From JBGOUJ01 sp041477005 (lineage in GTDB: Bacteria > Acidobacteriota > Terriglobia > Bryobacterales > JACQDG01): a stretch of 15,760 nucleotides of DNA. Each line of letters starts with the position of its first letter. Within the stretch, counting starts at the first letter, position 1. Where the stretch lies: NCBI GenBank assembly GCA_041477005.1, contig JBGOUJ010000109.1, positions 1-15,760 on the forward strand, in the 5' to 3' direction. A program made the translations under genes and the position numbers. Below the pieces are notes generated by a model, which searched no databases, was not told the origin of the DNA, and worked only from the letters and a program-made list of their open reading frames with translations. Shown here piece after piece: positions 8,206 through 15,571 of this stretch.

Positions 8206-9825
8206 TTATCGGCCGGAGCCCAGTTCTTCAATCGCGGCCCTGGCGAGCCGCTGGGCGTCCGGGTCGTAGCCTTCGAGCGCCTTTTGGTAGTGTCCCAGCG
8301 CTCGCTCCGTTTCACCCCGGCTGGCCAGGAGAACAGCGAGATTGAAGTGAGCCGCGGGGATGTTGGAATCGATCGAGAGGGCTTTCTCGTAGGCCCCGAT
8401 TGCTTCGTCCAGCCGGCCGAGACCCGCCAGCGTGACCCCGAGGTTCACGTGAGCTTGCGCCCAAGTCGGGTTGAGGCGAACGGCCTCCCGATATTCTTCG
8501 AGGGCGTCAGAGAACCTTCCCTGTTGCCGGAGTGTTTCCCCCAGGTGAAGGTGGGATTCCTCCGCCCGGGGCGCCACAGCCGCCAGCGACTGCCGCATCC
8601 GTAATTCGTCATTGGGATGCCAGGTTTCCAGAGCTCCCAGCACCACAATGATCGCGGCCAGATAGGCGGCCTGGACCGGGCCCCGATTCCAGGCCGGCCA
8701 TACCCGGCGCAATCCACTCCCCACTGCGCCGATGTTCAGAAATTGACGCGTCTCCTTTTCCCGCACCTTCCATATGAACCCGTCGTAGTAATAGTGCATG
8801 GCGCTTGACGTGGCAATGAATGCCAGCAGCAGCAGCCGGAAGGTCTCGTCGTGAACGAATTTTTGCAGATAGTTGATTCCGCCGTACCCCAGAATCAGCG
8901 CCGCGTAGATCAGGACCAGAGCCGTGCGGGGGCGAAACAGGAATCGCACGACACGGGTCATGGCGCTCCCCCTCGCCACCCGGTTGCTGTTATAAGCCCA
9001 TACGATTCCGTAATACTGAACGGAATGGAACGCGGACCAGACCGCGAAGCCCACGATGAAGTCGTCCACACGAACGTACAAATAGTAGCTGGCCGCCAGG
9101 AACGTCCCTAGCAGGACGAGCTTGCGCAGAGCAAGGCGGCCTTTTCTCCAGAGATACAAGTTGTAGCCGAGATAGGAAACGGTTACAACGGCGGTCGCGC
9201 CATACAAAGCTCTCTCCAGGACTCGGAAGACCTGTGGAGAGAGCAGGGGAACGCCGCTGGTATAGGCTTGCAACAGGAGGTTCTGCCTGTAATGCGGGCT
9301 GGCGACGATCAACGTGAGGTACCAGAAGATCGAAATCGCCCAGTCCATTCGTGCTGTCGCCGGACTGATCTCGCCACGCTTGGCGTCGTAGATCCGCATG
9401 AAGCCGTAATGCTGCATCAGCACATGCCAGATGTCCCAGGCGAATACGAAGATCACCAGTCCGTGCAGACCCCGGAGATCAAACCAAAGCGTCGTCAAGA
9501 AGATGAGGGGCGGCGCCAGCAGGAACCGCAGACGGTACCGCGCAAACAACTCCCGGTCGCCGTAGGCGCGGATGAATCCGGGCAAATGATGACCGAAGGT
9601 AAAGAAGGCCAGCAGAAGGAAGGAGTACTCTTGAGGGCGCCAATACCTGCTTAGCGGAAAGAGCGCGAGGATGCACGTAACAGGCGCGCCGATGAACAGC
9701 ACGCTGTCCCAGAAGGCAGACAGAATCCACCCGGAAGCCGCCGGTTGCCCGGCTGGAGCAGAGACCCCGCTGTGCCTGCGCTCCGGCAGGGTATCGTGCG
9801 GTTTCTTGCGTCGGGTGTCGTGCAC
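8206..9825 (-). CDS. Polytopic histidine-motif membrane protein with C-terminal TPRs, function unknown
   Basis: The 539-aa protein has a basic, Pro-rich N-terminus (residues 1-30). About ten hydrophobic segments follow between residues 33 and 400, and three TPRs occupy about 424-525 (HLHLGETLRQQGRFSDALEE, AHVNLGVTLAGLGRLDEAI, AHFNLAVLLASRGETERAL). Histidines sit at membrane-segment ends in motif-like contexts: FGHHLPGF (77-84), HVLMQHYGFMRIYDAKR (134-150), FHSVQYYGIVWAYN (266-279) and HYYYDGFIWK (344-353). The spacing recalls integral-membrane di-iron oxygenases (desaturase/hydroxylase, Brp/Blh type), but I cannot place it in a named family. Translation starts at GTG 9825, with AGGA five bp upstream. 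It lies 74 bp downstream of the second receptor on the same strand, so co-transcription is plausible. Membrane topology and TPRs are clear; an enzymatic role is inference. Confidence 0.85.
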   Translation of the reverse strand: MHDTRRKKPHDTLPERRHSGVSAPAGQPAASGWILSAFWDSVLFIGAPVTCILALFPLSRYWRPQEYSFLLLAFFTFGHHLPGFIRAYGDRELFARYRLRFLLAPPLIFLTTLWFDLRGLHGLVIFVFAWDIWHVLMQHYGFMRIYDAKRGEISPATARMDWAISIFWYLTLIVASPHYRQNLLLQAYTSGVPLLSPQVFRVLERALYGATAVVTVSYLGYNLYLWRKGRLALRKLVLLGTFLAASYYLYVRVDDFIVGFAVWSAFHSVQYYGIVWAYNSNRVARGSAMTRVVRFLFRPRTALVLIYAALILGYGGINYLQKFVHDETFRLLLLAFIATSSAMHYYYDGFIWKVREKETRQFLNIGAVGSGLRRVWPAWNRGPVQAAYLAAIIVVLGALETWHPNDELRMRQSLAAVAPRAEESHLHLGETLRQQGRFSDALEEYREAVRLNPTWAQAHVNLGVTLAGLGRLDEAIGAYEKALSIDSNIPAAHFNLAVLLASRGETERALGHYQKALEGYDPDAQRLARAAIEELGSGR

Positions 9826-9899
9826 CTGTGTCCTGCGCTCGCATCGCCGATTCTAAACGCACGCGCCTCAGATCCGAGCGGATCGGCACACCGGGAGCG

Positions 9900-12800
9900 C
9901 TAAAACGATAGTTTCAACCCAAACTGGATGATACGCATTGGCTGGCGCAGGTTGGTGATCTCGCCAATTCGAGACCCGTCTGGGACGATCGAGTCGTTGG
10001 CTACGTAGCTCAGGCCGTTGGGATTTCCGAAATACGGTGTGTTGGTGGCGTTGAAGAGCTCCGTTCGAAACTGCATCTTCAAGCTCTCCCGAATCTGAAA
10101 GTTCTTGAACATGGAAAAGTCGAGACCGCGCTGCCCGGGTGTGGTGATAATTCCCCGGCCGGCGCTGCCATAGTGGCACAGATCCAGGCGGCCCGGGATG
10201 TTACAGGAAACCCGCCGAAAGGCCGTAGGGTCAAACCACAATTGGCGGCTCGCCGCGTCGAAGAGGCGGCCGTCGGCAATGCGGTCCGGCCGGGCGTTGC
10301 CGCCACCGGTGTTCAAGTCCCCTCCGGTGGTGGTGGTGGCTGAGCTGCCGGCGCCGACGGTGTAGGGAAAGCCGGAACGAAGCGAGACGATTCCGTTCAC
10401 CTGCCAGCCTTTGAGAAATACACCCGGCACGCCGCGCATGTTCCTGGCAAAAGGCAGCTCGTAGACGATGTGAGCCACGAGGTTGTGTTTCTGATCGAAG
10501 CGATAGGGGCCCCGGGACCCTACGCGGTTCCGAGGGTCCTGATACTCGGCTTCCTCGTTTCCGCCGTCCTGGCCGTCGCCCAGGGACTTGCTGAAGGCGT
10601 ACGCCAGCCCGTAGGAAAGGCCGCGGGAGTAGCGCTTCTCGAAGGTCACCTGCAAACCCTCGTAGCTGCCATTGCCGTAGCTGTCGAAGTAGCGAATGCT
10701 GCCCAGATCCTGGATCCCTTTCTGCGGCACGCCCGGGTCATAGAACTTTAAGAAGGGCCGGTGACTCTGAAAATTAGTGTCCGGGGAAGGGTCGCCCGAA
10801 TTGAAGTTGGAGACGCTGTTGACCGTGTGGGTGCTCTTGTTGCCAACGTAGGCGACTGTCAGGGCCGTATCGAATGGCAACTGACGTTGGATGTCGAAGC
10901 TCCACTGTACGACGCTGGTGGTCTTGTGGTCGGGTTGGACGCTCAGCAGGGCTACCGGCGCGACGCCGGCCGCCCCGGCAAACGGATCATCGAGCGTTAA
11001 GATGTTACTCCCGGGGCGTAACCGCCGGGTCGTCAGCGTGAAGGTCTGATTGTTCCACGTCACCGGCACTTGCCGGCCGGCGTCGGTAACCGAATTAAAT
11101 TGCGTGCTTCCCGACAGAGGAGGCATGTTGGACAGCAGACTATAAGTATTGAAGTGCCGGGGCGTGGTGAACCATCCACCACCGGTTCGGATCACCCACT
11201 TGCTCGTGGGCCGATAGGCGATTCCGACTCGCGGCATGAAGTAGCGGTATTCTTGCGCCCACAGCGGCACTTGCCCCGCCGAACCGAGTTGTGTGGGAAA
11301 GACGGTCGGGATTTGACGACCGTCCGGGGTGGTGTAGGTGTGGACGAAATCGACGGTTCTGAGGACCCCGTCGAGATCGGTCGGATTGCCATAGTAGTCC
11401 CACCGGATACCCAGGTTCAGGGTGAGCCGCGAGGTGGCCTTCCAGTCGTCCAGGAAATAGGCGCTCGCTCGTCTAAACCGGTCCCTCGAGGTAACGAGTC
11501 CTTCGGCCGTATTGCTCGAACTGGGGTAGCCCAGCATCAGAGAGGCAAAGTTGTAACCGCTCTCGTTGCCGCCAAAAGACAACCCGCCGCGAACGAAGTT
11601 GGCCGCCGCCCGGTCCAGGACGCTGTAAGAGAACTGGCCACCCATCTTGAAGTTGTGTTTGTTCCGAATGATCGAGAGGTTGTCGGAGAACTGGTAAGTG
11701 GACGTTCTGTCGAAATCGTCGTTGGTCGATCTGTCACCGATGGTGAAGCCGATCGATGGAATGCCGGCCTCGCGCGGTCTGAGCTTGCGGTTGTTGTCAC
11801 CCACGACCCGGACCTTCCCGATGCCCAGAGAGTCCAGGTCAAAGTCCGTGTTGGTGCGTGGATTTACCTGATCGTCGTTGGCGATGTTGAGACCGAAACG
11901 GAACTCATTCAGCATGTTCTGGCTGAACGTATGGATCCACTGGCTCGCCAGGTTGGTGGGCTGCGATTTCTGAAAATAGGGGAAATTGGGATTGACGGAA
12001 TTGCTTACGTATGTCGACCGGTCGAGGGCGACGCGCGCGAACACCTTGTCGGAATCCCGGAAGATGTGGTCGCCTCGGACGTAAAACTGCTTCTGATTGG
12101 TAATGTTGGGTACGGTGTTGCTGGCCGTGAAGTCCAGAATATCGGCCTGCTGGAACTGCGGCGGGGGGATGAATTTCAGGATGTTCTGCCCTCCCGCGGA
12201 GAGCCTCGAGCGGGGGATGATGTTTTCGGGGAACGGGTCGCCCGTCGATGGGTCGAAAATGACGATCGGAGAGCGAAAGAGCTTACCCGTCGCCGGATTG
12301 ATAGCCGGGGTGAGCAGCGCCGAGAAGTCCCCATTGCGGAAAGAGAGGGGTGGAAAGAAGGCCGTCGCCACCGTCTCGGTGGTCTCCCGGCGGGCCTCGT
12401 AGTCAAAGGCCCAAAAGGTTCGATTCCGGCCGTTGTAACCGGGTAGCACCACAGGTCCGCTGACGACGGCTCCGAACTGGTTTCGCCGCAGCCGGTCCTT
12501 GGGGAGCCGGCCCGCGCTGGCCGGCCGTCCGAAATTCAGAAAGTAGTTCTCGGCATCGAGTTTGTCGTTGCGGAGAAACTCAAAAACGGTGCCGTGAAGC
12601 TGGTTGGTTCCCGACTTCATGGAGATCTCGATAATGGCGCCGCTCCCCTGCCCATATTCCGCCGAGTAGGAGCTGGTCTGCACTTTGAACTCCTCGATCG
12701 CCTCGATCGAAGGTGTAAAGGCGGTGATGTTATTTCGATACGATTTCGCGTCCACGCCGTCCAGCGAGACGATCCCGTTCAGCTCGCGCTGGCCATTGGC

Positions 12801-13376
12801 GCTGACGCCGATGCTGGCGCCGGGAATCGGGAACCCACCCTGGCCGTCATTCAATCCGGCGCGGTTTCCATACTGCACTCCGGGCACCAGGACGGCCAGT
12901 TGGTTGAGGTTCCGGCCATTGAGCGGCAGCTCGATGATCCGCCGGTTCTCGATCACCTGGCCGACCGTGGCGTCCTCGGTTTTTAGGGGTACCGCCGTCG
13001 CCTTCACCTCCACAGCCTCGGAGACCTCTCCAATCTGAAGCGTAAGATCGACGCGCGCCTTCTGCTGAATCTGAACTCGCAGGCCGGTCACCGTCTCAGT
13101 CTTGAACCCTTGCATCTCGCAGCGCACGGTGTACTCGCCGATCTCGATGAGGCGAAAAATATACTCTCCGGCATGGTTGGTGCGGGCAGATCGCGTTTCC
13201 CCGGTCGCCAGCCGGGTGATCGTGACTTGGGCGCCGGGCACTACCGCCCCGGTCGAGTCGGTGACCAGTCCTAGAATTTCGGTGGAAGTAGTCTGTGGCC
13301 GGACGGCCACCTGGCTCAAGCCAAGCAGCAAGACGCAACCCAGAGTCAGGCGAAGGGCCCTACGATTCCTGTTCAT
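9900..13376 (-). CDS. Oar-like TonB-dependent receptor with N-terminal carboxypeptidase-regulatory-like domain (second copy)
   Basis: The product is 1158 aa. Residues 1-28 are a signal peptide (MNRNRRALRLTLGCVLLLGL, cleavage near VRPQ). Residues 34-117 are the regulatory-like beta-sandwich (ILGLVTDSTGAVVPGAQVTI). Residues about 122-255 are the TonB plug (IIELPLNGRNLNQLAVLVPG, IVSLDGVDAKSYRNN, EAIEEFKVQTSSYSAEYGQG). The remainder is a beta-barrel ending GLKLSF. It has the same architecture as the receptor at 3912-7277 but differs throughout, so it is a paralogue and not a recent duplicate. The ATG at 13376 is chosen over a GTG three codons upstream (13385) because GGAG lies 8 bp before the ATG. 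A near-consensus promoter lies just upstream. The TPR membrane protein follows 74 bp downstream. It acts at the outer membrane, with energy presumably from TonB/ExbBD encoded elsewhere; the ligand is unknown. Confidence 0.93.
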   Translation of the reverse strand: MNRNRRALRLTLGCVLLLGLSQVAVRPQTTSTEILGLVTDSTGAVVPGAQVTITRLATGETRSARTNHAGEYIFRLIEIGEYTVRCEMQGFKTETVTGLRVQIQQKARVDLTLQIGEVSEAVEVKATAVPLKTEDATVGQVIENRRIIELPLNGRNLNQLAVLVPGVQYGNRAGLNDGQGGFPIPGASIGVSANGQRELNGIVSLDGVDAKSYRNNITAFTPSIEAIEEFKVQTSSYSAEYGQGSGAIIEISMKSGTNQLHGTVFEFLRNDKLDAENYFLNFGRPASAGRLPKDRLRRNQFGAVVSGPVVLPGYNGRNRTFWAFDYEARRETTETVATAFFPPLSFRNGDFSALLTPAINPATGKLFRSPIVIFDPSTGDPFPENIIPRSRLSAGGQNILKFIPPPQFQQADILDFTASNTVPNITNQKQFYVRGDHIFRDSDKVFARVALDRSTYVSNSVNPNFPYFQKSQPTNLASQWIHTFSQNMLNEFRFGLNIANDDQVNPRTNTDFDLDSLGIGKVRVVGDNNRKLRPREAGIPSIGFTIGDRSTNDDFDRTSTYQFSDNLSIIRNKHNFKMGGQFSYSVLDRAAANFVRGGLSFGGNESGYNFASLMLGYPSSSNTAEGLVTSRDRFRRASAYFLDDWKATSRLTLNLGIRWDYYGNPTDLDGVLRTVDFVHTYTTPDGRQIPTVFPTQLGSAGQVPLWAQEYRYFMPRVGIAYRPTSKWVIRTGGGWFTTPRHFNTYSLLSNMPPLSGSTQFNSVTDAGRQVPVTWNNQTFTLTTRRLRPGSNILTLDDPFAGAAGVAPVALLSVQPDHKTTSVVQWSFDIQRQLPFDTALTVAYVGNKSTHTVNSVSNFNSGDPSPDTNFQSHRPFLKFYDPGVPQKGIQDLGSIRYFDSYGNGSYEGLQVTFEKRYSRGLSYGLAYAFSKSLGDGQDGGNEEAEYQDPRNRVGSRGPYRFDQKHNLVAHIVYELPFARNMRGVPGVFLKGWQVNGIVSLRSGFPYTVGAGSSATTTTGGDLNTGGGNARPDRIADGRLFDAASRQLWFDPTAFRRVSCNIPGRLDLCHYGSAGRGIITTPGQRGLDFSMFKNFQIRESLKMQFRTELFNATNTPYFGNPNGLSYVANDSIVPDGSRIGEITNLRQPMRIIQFGLKLSF

Positions 13377-13400
13377 GCTCTCCACTCCATCTCGCGCGGT

Positions 13401-13429
13401 ACGGTATCACGGGCCGGGTGACATGTCAA
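13401..13429 (-). promoter_or_regulatory. Sigma-70-type promoter of the second TonB-dependent receptor
   Basis: On the minus strand there is a perfect -35 TTGACA (13429-13424), a 17-bp spacer and TACCGT (13406-13401). TGA directly before the -10 makes an extended -10 (TGn). The predicted start of transcription, near 13394, leaves a leader of about 18 nt holding the GGAG ribosome-binding site. The -10 hexamer itself is weak (3 of 6), which the consensus -35 and TGn could offset. Confidence 0.6.
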
Positions 13430-13456
13430 TGCCGATCACCCGAACCAACCCGAACC
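13419..13456. promoter_or_regulatory. Possible operator and activator sites at the second receptor promoter
   Basis: TGACATGTCA (13419-13428) is a perfect 10-bp palindrome overlapping the -35 box, a position suited to repression. Two copies of CCCGAACC (13439-13446 and 13449-13456) begin exactly 10 bp apart, about one helical turn, just upstream of the -35. That placement suits an activator. Both are short, so chance is a real alternative. Confidence 0.3.
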
Positions 13457-13508
13457 CAGATTCCTCATCGAATGTGCCAGCGCCCTAGAAAGTGAATGCC
13501 CGGCTAGA

Positions 13509-13625
13509 CTAGGAGCCTGTCCGAGAAATCATTTTGCCGGCCACATATTGTGGGTTCGAAACATCTCCTCCACAATATGTTGTGGTTCAACGAGGCAATT
13601 TTCGAATACTCGGACAGGCTCCTAG
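13509..13625. mobile_element. MITE-like element, 117 bp, perfect 17-bp terminal inverted repeats
   Basis: CTAGGAGCCTGTCCGAG at 13509-13525 is repeated inverted and without mismatch at 13609-13625. Further in, CCACATATTGTGG (13541-13553) pairs imperfectly with CCACAATATGTTGTGG (13570-13585), so nearly the whole element can fold on itself. It has no coding capacity. Palindromic CTAG at both ends could be a 4-bp target duplication or, counting only TA, a 2-bp one. YTAR-type targets are known for the IS5 family, so a non-autonomous IS5-type derivative is possible, but no transposase is present to confirm it. The right end lies 42 bp before the aminotransferase-fold gene, close enough to affect its expression. 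Confidence 0.8.
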
Positions 13626-13667
13626 CCCCACGAACGGGTGTAGAATCAAACCCGGGAGGCAATGCTT

Positions 13668-14891
13668 ATGACCATCAGCCGTCGCCAGTTCCTCGGTTCC
13701 ACCACCGCGGCCGCGTCCGCCCTCGCCGCGGCTTCCCCCAAGCTCTCGGACTTCGAGTCTACCCGCAAAGAATTCCCGCGCGCCACCGAACAGGTCTACC
13801 TCGACGCGGCCGCCAACATGCCGCTGCCCAAATACACGGCCGAGGGCATGCGCCGCTACATCGATTTCCATATGTACGGTTCCGGCGAAGGGCGCGGCCA
13901 GTACGCCAACGAAGCCGTGCGCCAGGTAAAGCCTCTATTCGCAAAGCTGATCAACACCAAACCGTCGGAGATCGGCCTCATCATGTGCACCAAGGCCGGC
14001 GAGGCCGCTGTCGTCAACGGCCTAAGGATCCAGGAATCCGGCGGCAACCTGGTTACCAACGACCTTCACTACGCCGGCTCCGTCCACGACTATATCGGAC
14101 GCCGCAAGGCGGGCCTGGACGTCCGGATCGTGAAGCATCGCGACTGGCACATCGACCTTCGCGACATGGAGAAGGTCGTCGATAAGAAGACGAAGTTGGT
14201 GTCCATCACCCTGGTCTCCAACGTCAACGGGTGGGTCGAGGACGCGAAGGCCATCAGCGACCTCGTACACTCGCATGGTGGCTACCTCTACGCCGACATT
14301 ATCCAGGCCGCCGGCAGCGTCCCGGTCGATGTCAAAGCGCTGGGAATCGACTTCGCCGCCTGCTCGAACTACAAGTGGCTCCAGGGGGCGCGCGGCGCCG
14401 GCTTCCTCTACGTCCGGGAAGATTTGCAGGGTTCGGTGGTCAAGGACCTGAGCTTCCCCGGTTACGTCCATTTCAATTACTCTCCCTGGGTTACGACGCA
14501 GGAGGCCGGAGCGGATGATTTTCCCTACATCGCTCCCAGAAACGCCAGCCGTTACGAACCCGGCAACGTTAGTTTCGTCGCCTACGCCGGACAGTACGAG
14601 GCGCTGAAGCGCATCCTGGCCCTCGGCGTAGACACCATTTACGCCTACACCAAGCCCATGTGCGACCGCCTGAAAAAGGAGTTACCCGCCCTAGGTTACA
14701 AGCTCATCACGCCGCTCGACGCGTCCAGCTCGATCGTAGTGGTACAGGCCAAAAGCCTTAAGGCTGCCCAGGAGAAGCTGCGAAAGGCCAATATCCAAGT
14801 GACAACGGTGGGTGAGAATCGCATCCGCATCTCCCCGGCGCTTTACAACAATATGGAGGACATCAACCGACTGCTGTCGGCCCTGGCGTGA
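13668..14891 (+). CDS. Tat-exported class V aminotransferase-fold (PLP-dependent) protein
   Basis: The product is 407 aa. It starts with a Tat signal: ISRRQFLGS (3-11), an Ala-rich hydrophobic stretch, and likely cleavage near residue 22. The rest is a fold-type I PLP domain of the cysteine desulfurase/isopenicillin-N-epimerase-like group. YLDAAANMPLP (44-54) is the N-terminal substrate loop. HGGYLYADIIQAAG (203-216) carries the Asp that contacts the PLP ring nitrogen (D210). SNYKWLQGARGAGFLYV (233-249) holds the Schiff-base lysine K236. RIRISPALYN (385-394) has the usual substrate-carboxylate Arg. No catalytic cysteine loop is seen, so cysteine desulfurase activity is unlikely. The reaction remains unassigned. 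The ATG at 13668 is preferred over 13662 because GGGAGG (13654-13659) is 8 bp from the former and only 2 bp from the latter. TAGAAT (13641-13646) is a possible -10 box. Confidence 0.88.
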   Translation: MTISRRQFLGSTTAAASALAAASPKLSDFESTRKEFPRATEQVYLDAAANMPLPKYTAEGMRRYIDFHMYGSGEGRGQYANEAVRQVKPLFAKLINTKPSEIGLIMCTKAGEAAVVNGLRIQESGGNLVTNDLHYAGSVHDYIGRRKAGLDVRIVKHRDWHIDLRDMEKVVDKKTKLVSITLVSNVNGWVEDAKAISDLVHSHGGYLYADIIQAAGSVPVDVKALGIDFAACSNYKWLQGARGAGFLYVREDLQGSVVKDLSFPGYVHFNYSPWVTTQEAGADDFPYIAPRNASRYEPGNVSFVAYAGQYEALKRILALGVDTIYAYTKPMCDRLKKELPALGYKLITPLDASSSIVVVQAKSLKAAQEKLRKANIQVTTVGENRIRISPALYNNMEDINRLLSALA

Positions 14892-14930
14892 AGCAGAAAT
14901 ACCAAGTCTCCCGCGAGCAGCACGGGCGTG

Positions 14931-15387
14931 TCACTTCGCCGCCTTTTCAACGACAAGTGGCTCCAGGGCGTTCACGATGACGGGGTTTGGCTCCCCGTAG
15001 TGGACGTATTTCGAACTTTGTTCCTGGCCCCGCCGGCGGAGATGAGGCTGCTGTTCCATCAGATGCAACAACTTGGCGCCGCTGCCTGAAAATTTCTTTC
15101 CAGCACCGCAATCTGGTACCAGCCAGGCCATCGCCCGTGCTCCAATCGGCGCGCGTATGCGAAAAATCATATGTGATCTCTTCCAATCTTTTCTCTGCTA
15201 TCTGACACGTCACTTCTCCTGCCTTCACCAACCCCAGTCCTTTAGCCAACCTATACTGACTCACCAGGTTCATGACCTTGACCTCTTCATCGTGCTCCGA
15301 CACCAGCGGCGCCGGCCCTGCCCTGTGCACCATCGCAAACAGACCCACCATTCCCACCAAGACCATAATCCCGATTCTGATCTTCAT
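14931..15387 (-). pseudogene. Probably frameshifted secreted protein with CAP (SCP/PR-1)-like N-terminus
   Basis: A strong ribosome-binding site (GAGGAG, 5 bp before the ATG at 15387) precedes a signal-anchor-like start (MKIRIGIMVLVGMVGLFAMV). A segment resembling the first helix of CAP domains follows: NLVSQYRLAKGLGL (40-53), then AEKRLEEITYDFSHTR (64-79), comparable to the NxxRxxxGL and FSH(T/D) motifs. The frame then runs to a stop at 14947 (146 aa) with no recognisable remainder of a CAP domain. A different frame, ending at 14931, carries the high third-position GC expected of this genome over the last 47 codons (about 70%, against about a third in the first frame, counted by hand). This suggests an indel between roughly 15060 and 15130. 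It could be a pseudogene or a sequencing error. CAP assignment is tentative. Confidence 0.45.
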
Positions 15388-15571
15388 CCGTTCTCCTCTC
15401 CCCCCCACACCCAGCTTCTCCAGCTCGGCCAAGAATGGTTCTTTTGCGGAGCCCGCTGGCCTCTGAATCAGCATTGCTTCACAGGGCAGGTGTATACTGG
15501 CAACGATCGAGGAGCCCGGCGCGGAAATCCTGACCTGATTCTCATGCCGCTTCTCGAAATCGGAAAGGACG

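Noticed and set aside
7278..8315. The receptor's reading frame stays open for 346 more codons upstream on the minus strand.
   Set aside because: It is antisense to a methyltransferase with intact motifs, its translation has no domain-like character, and a typical signal peptide begins at the 7277 ATG. It is a GC-driven shadow frame.
9871..9884. Palindrome GATCCGAGCGGATC downstream of the second receptor, considered as a terminator.
   Set aside because: The stem is short with a very tight loop, and no T-tract follows on the minus strand. It is not enough for an intrinsic terminator call.
11070..12446. A 458-codon plus-strand open frame.
   Set aside because: It lies wholly antisense to the second receptor and its translation (rich in Val, Arg, Asp and Gly) is typical of a complementary-frame artefact. 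The receptor's plug and barrel motifs are intact on the other strand.
13668..14891. Cysteine desulfurase (NifS/SufS) as the name of the class V enzyme.
   Set aside because: No active-site cysteine loop is visible in the C-terminal half and the protein carries a Tat leader, so a sulfur-mobilising role is not supported.
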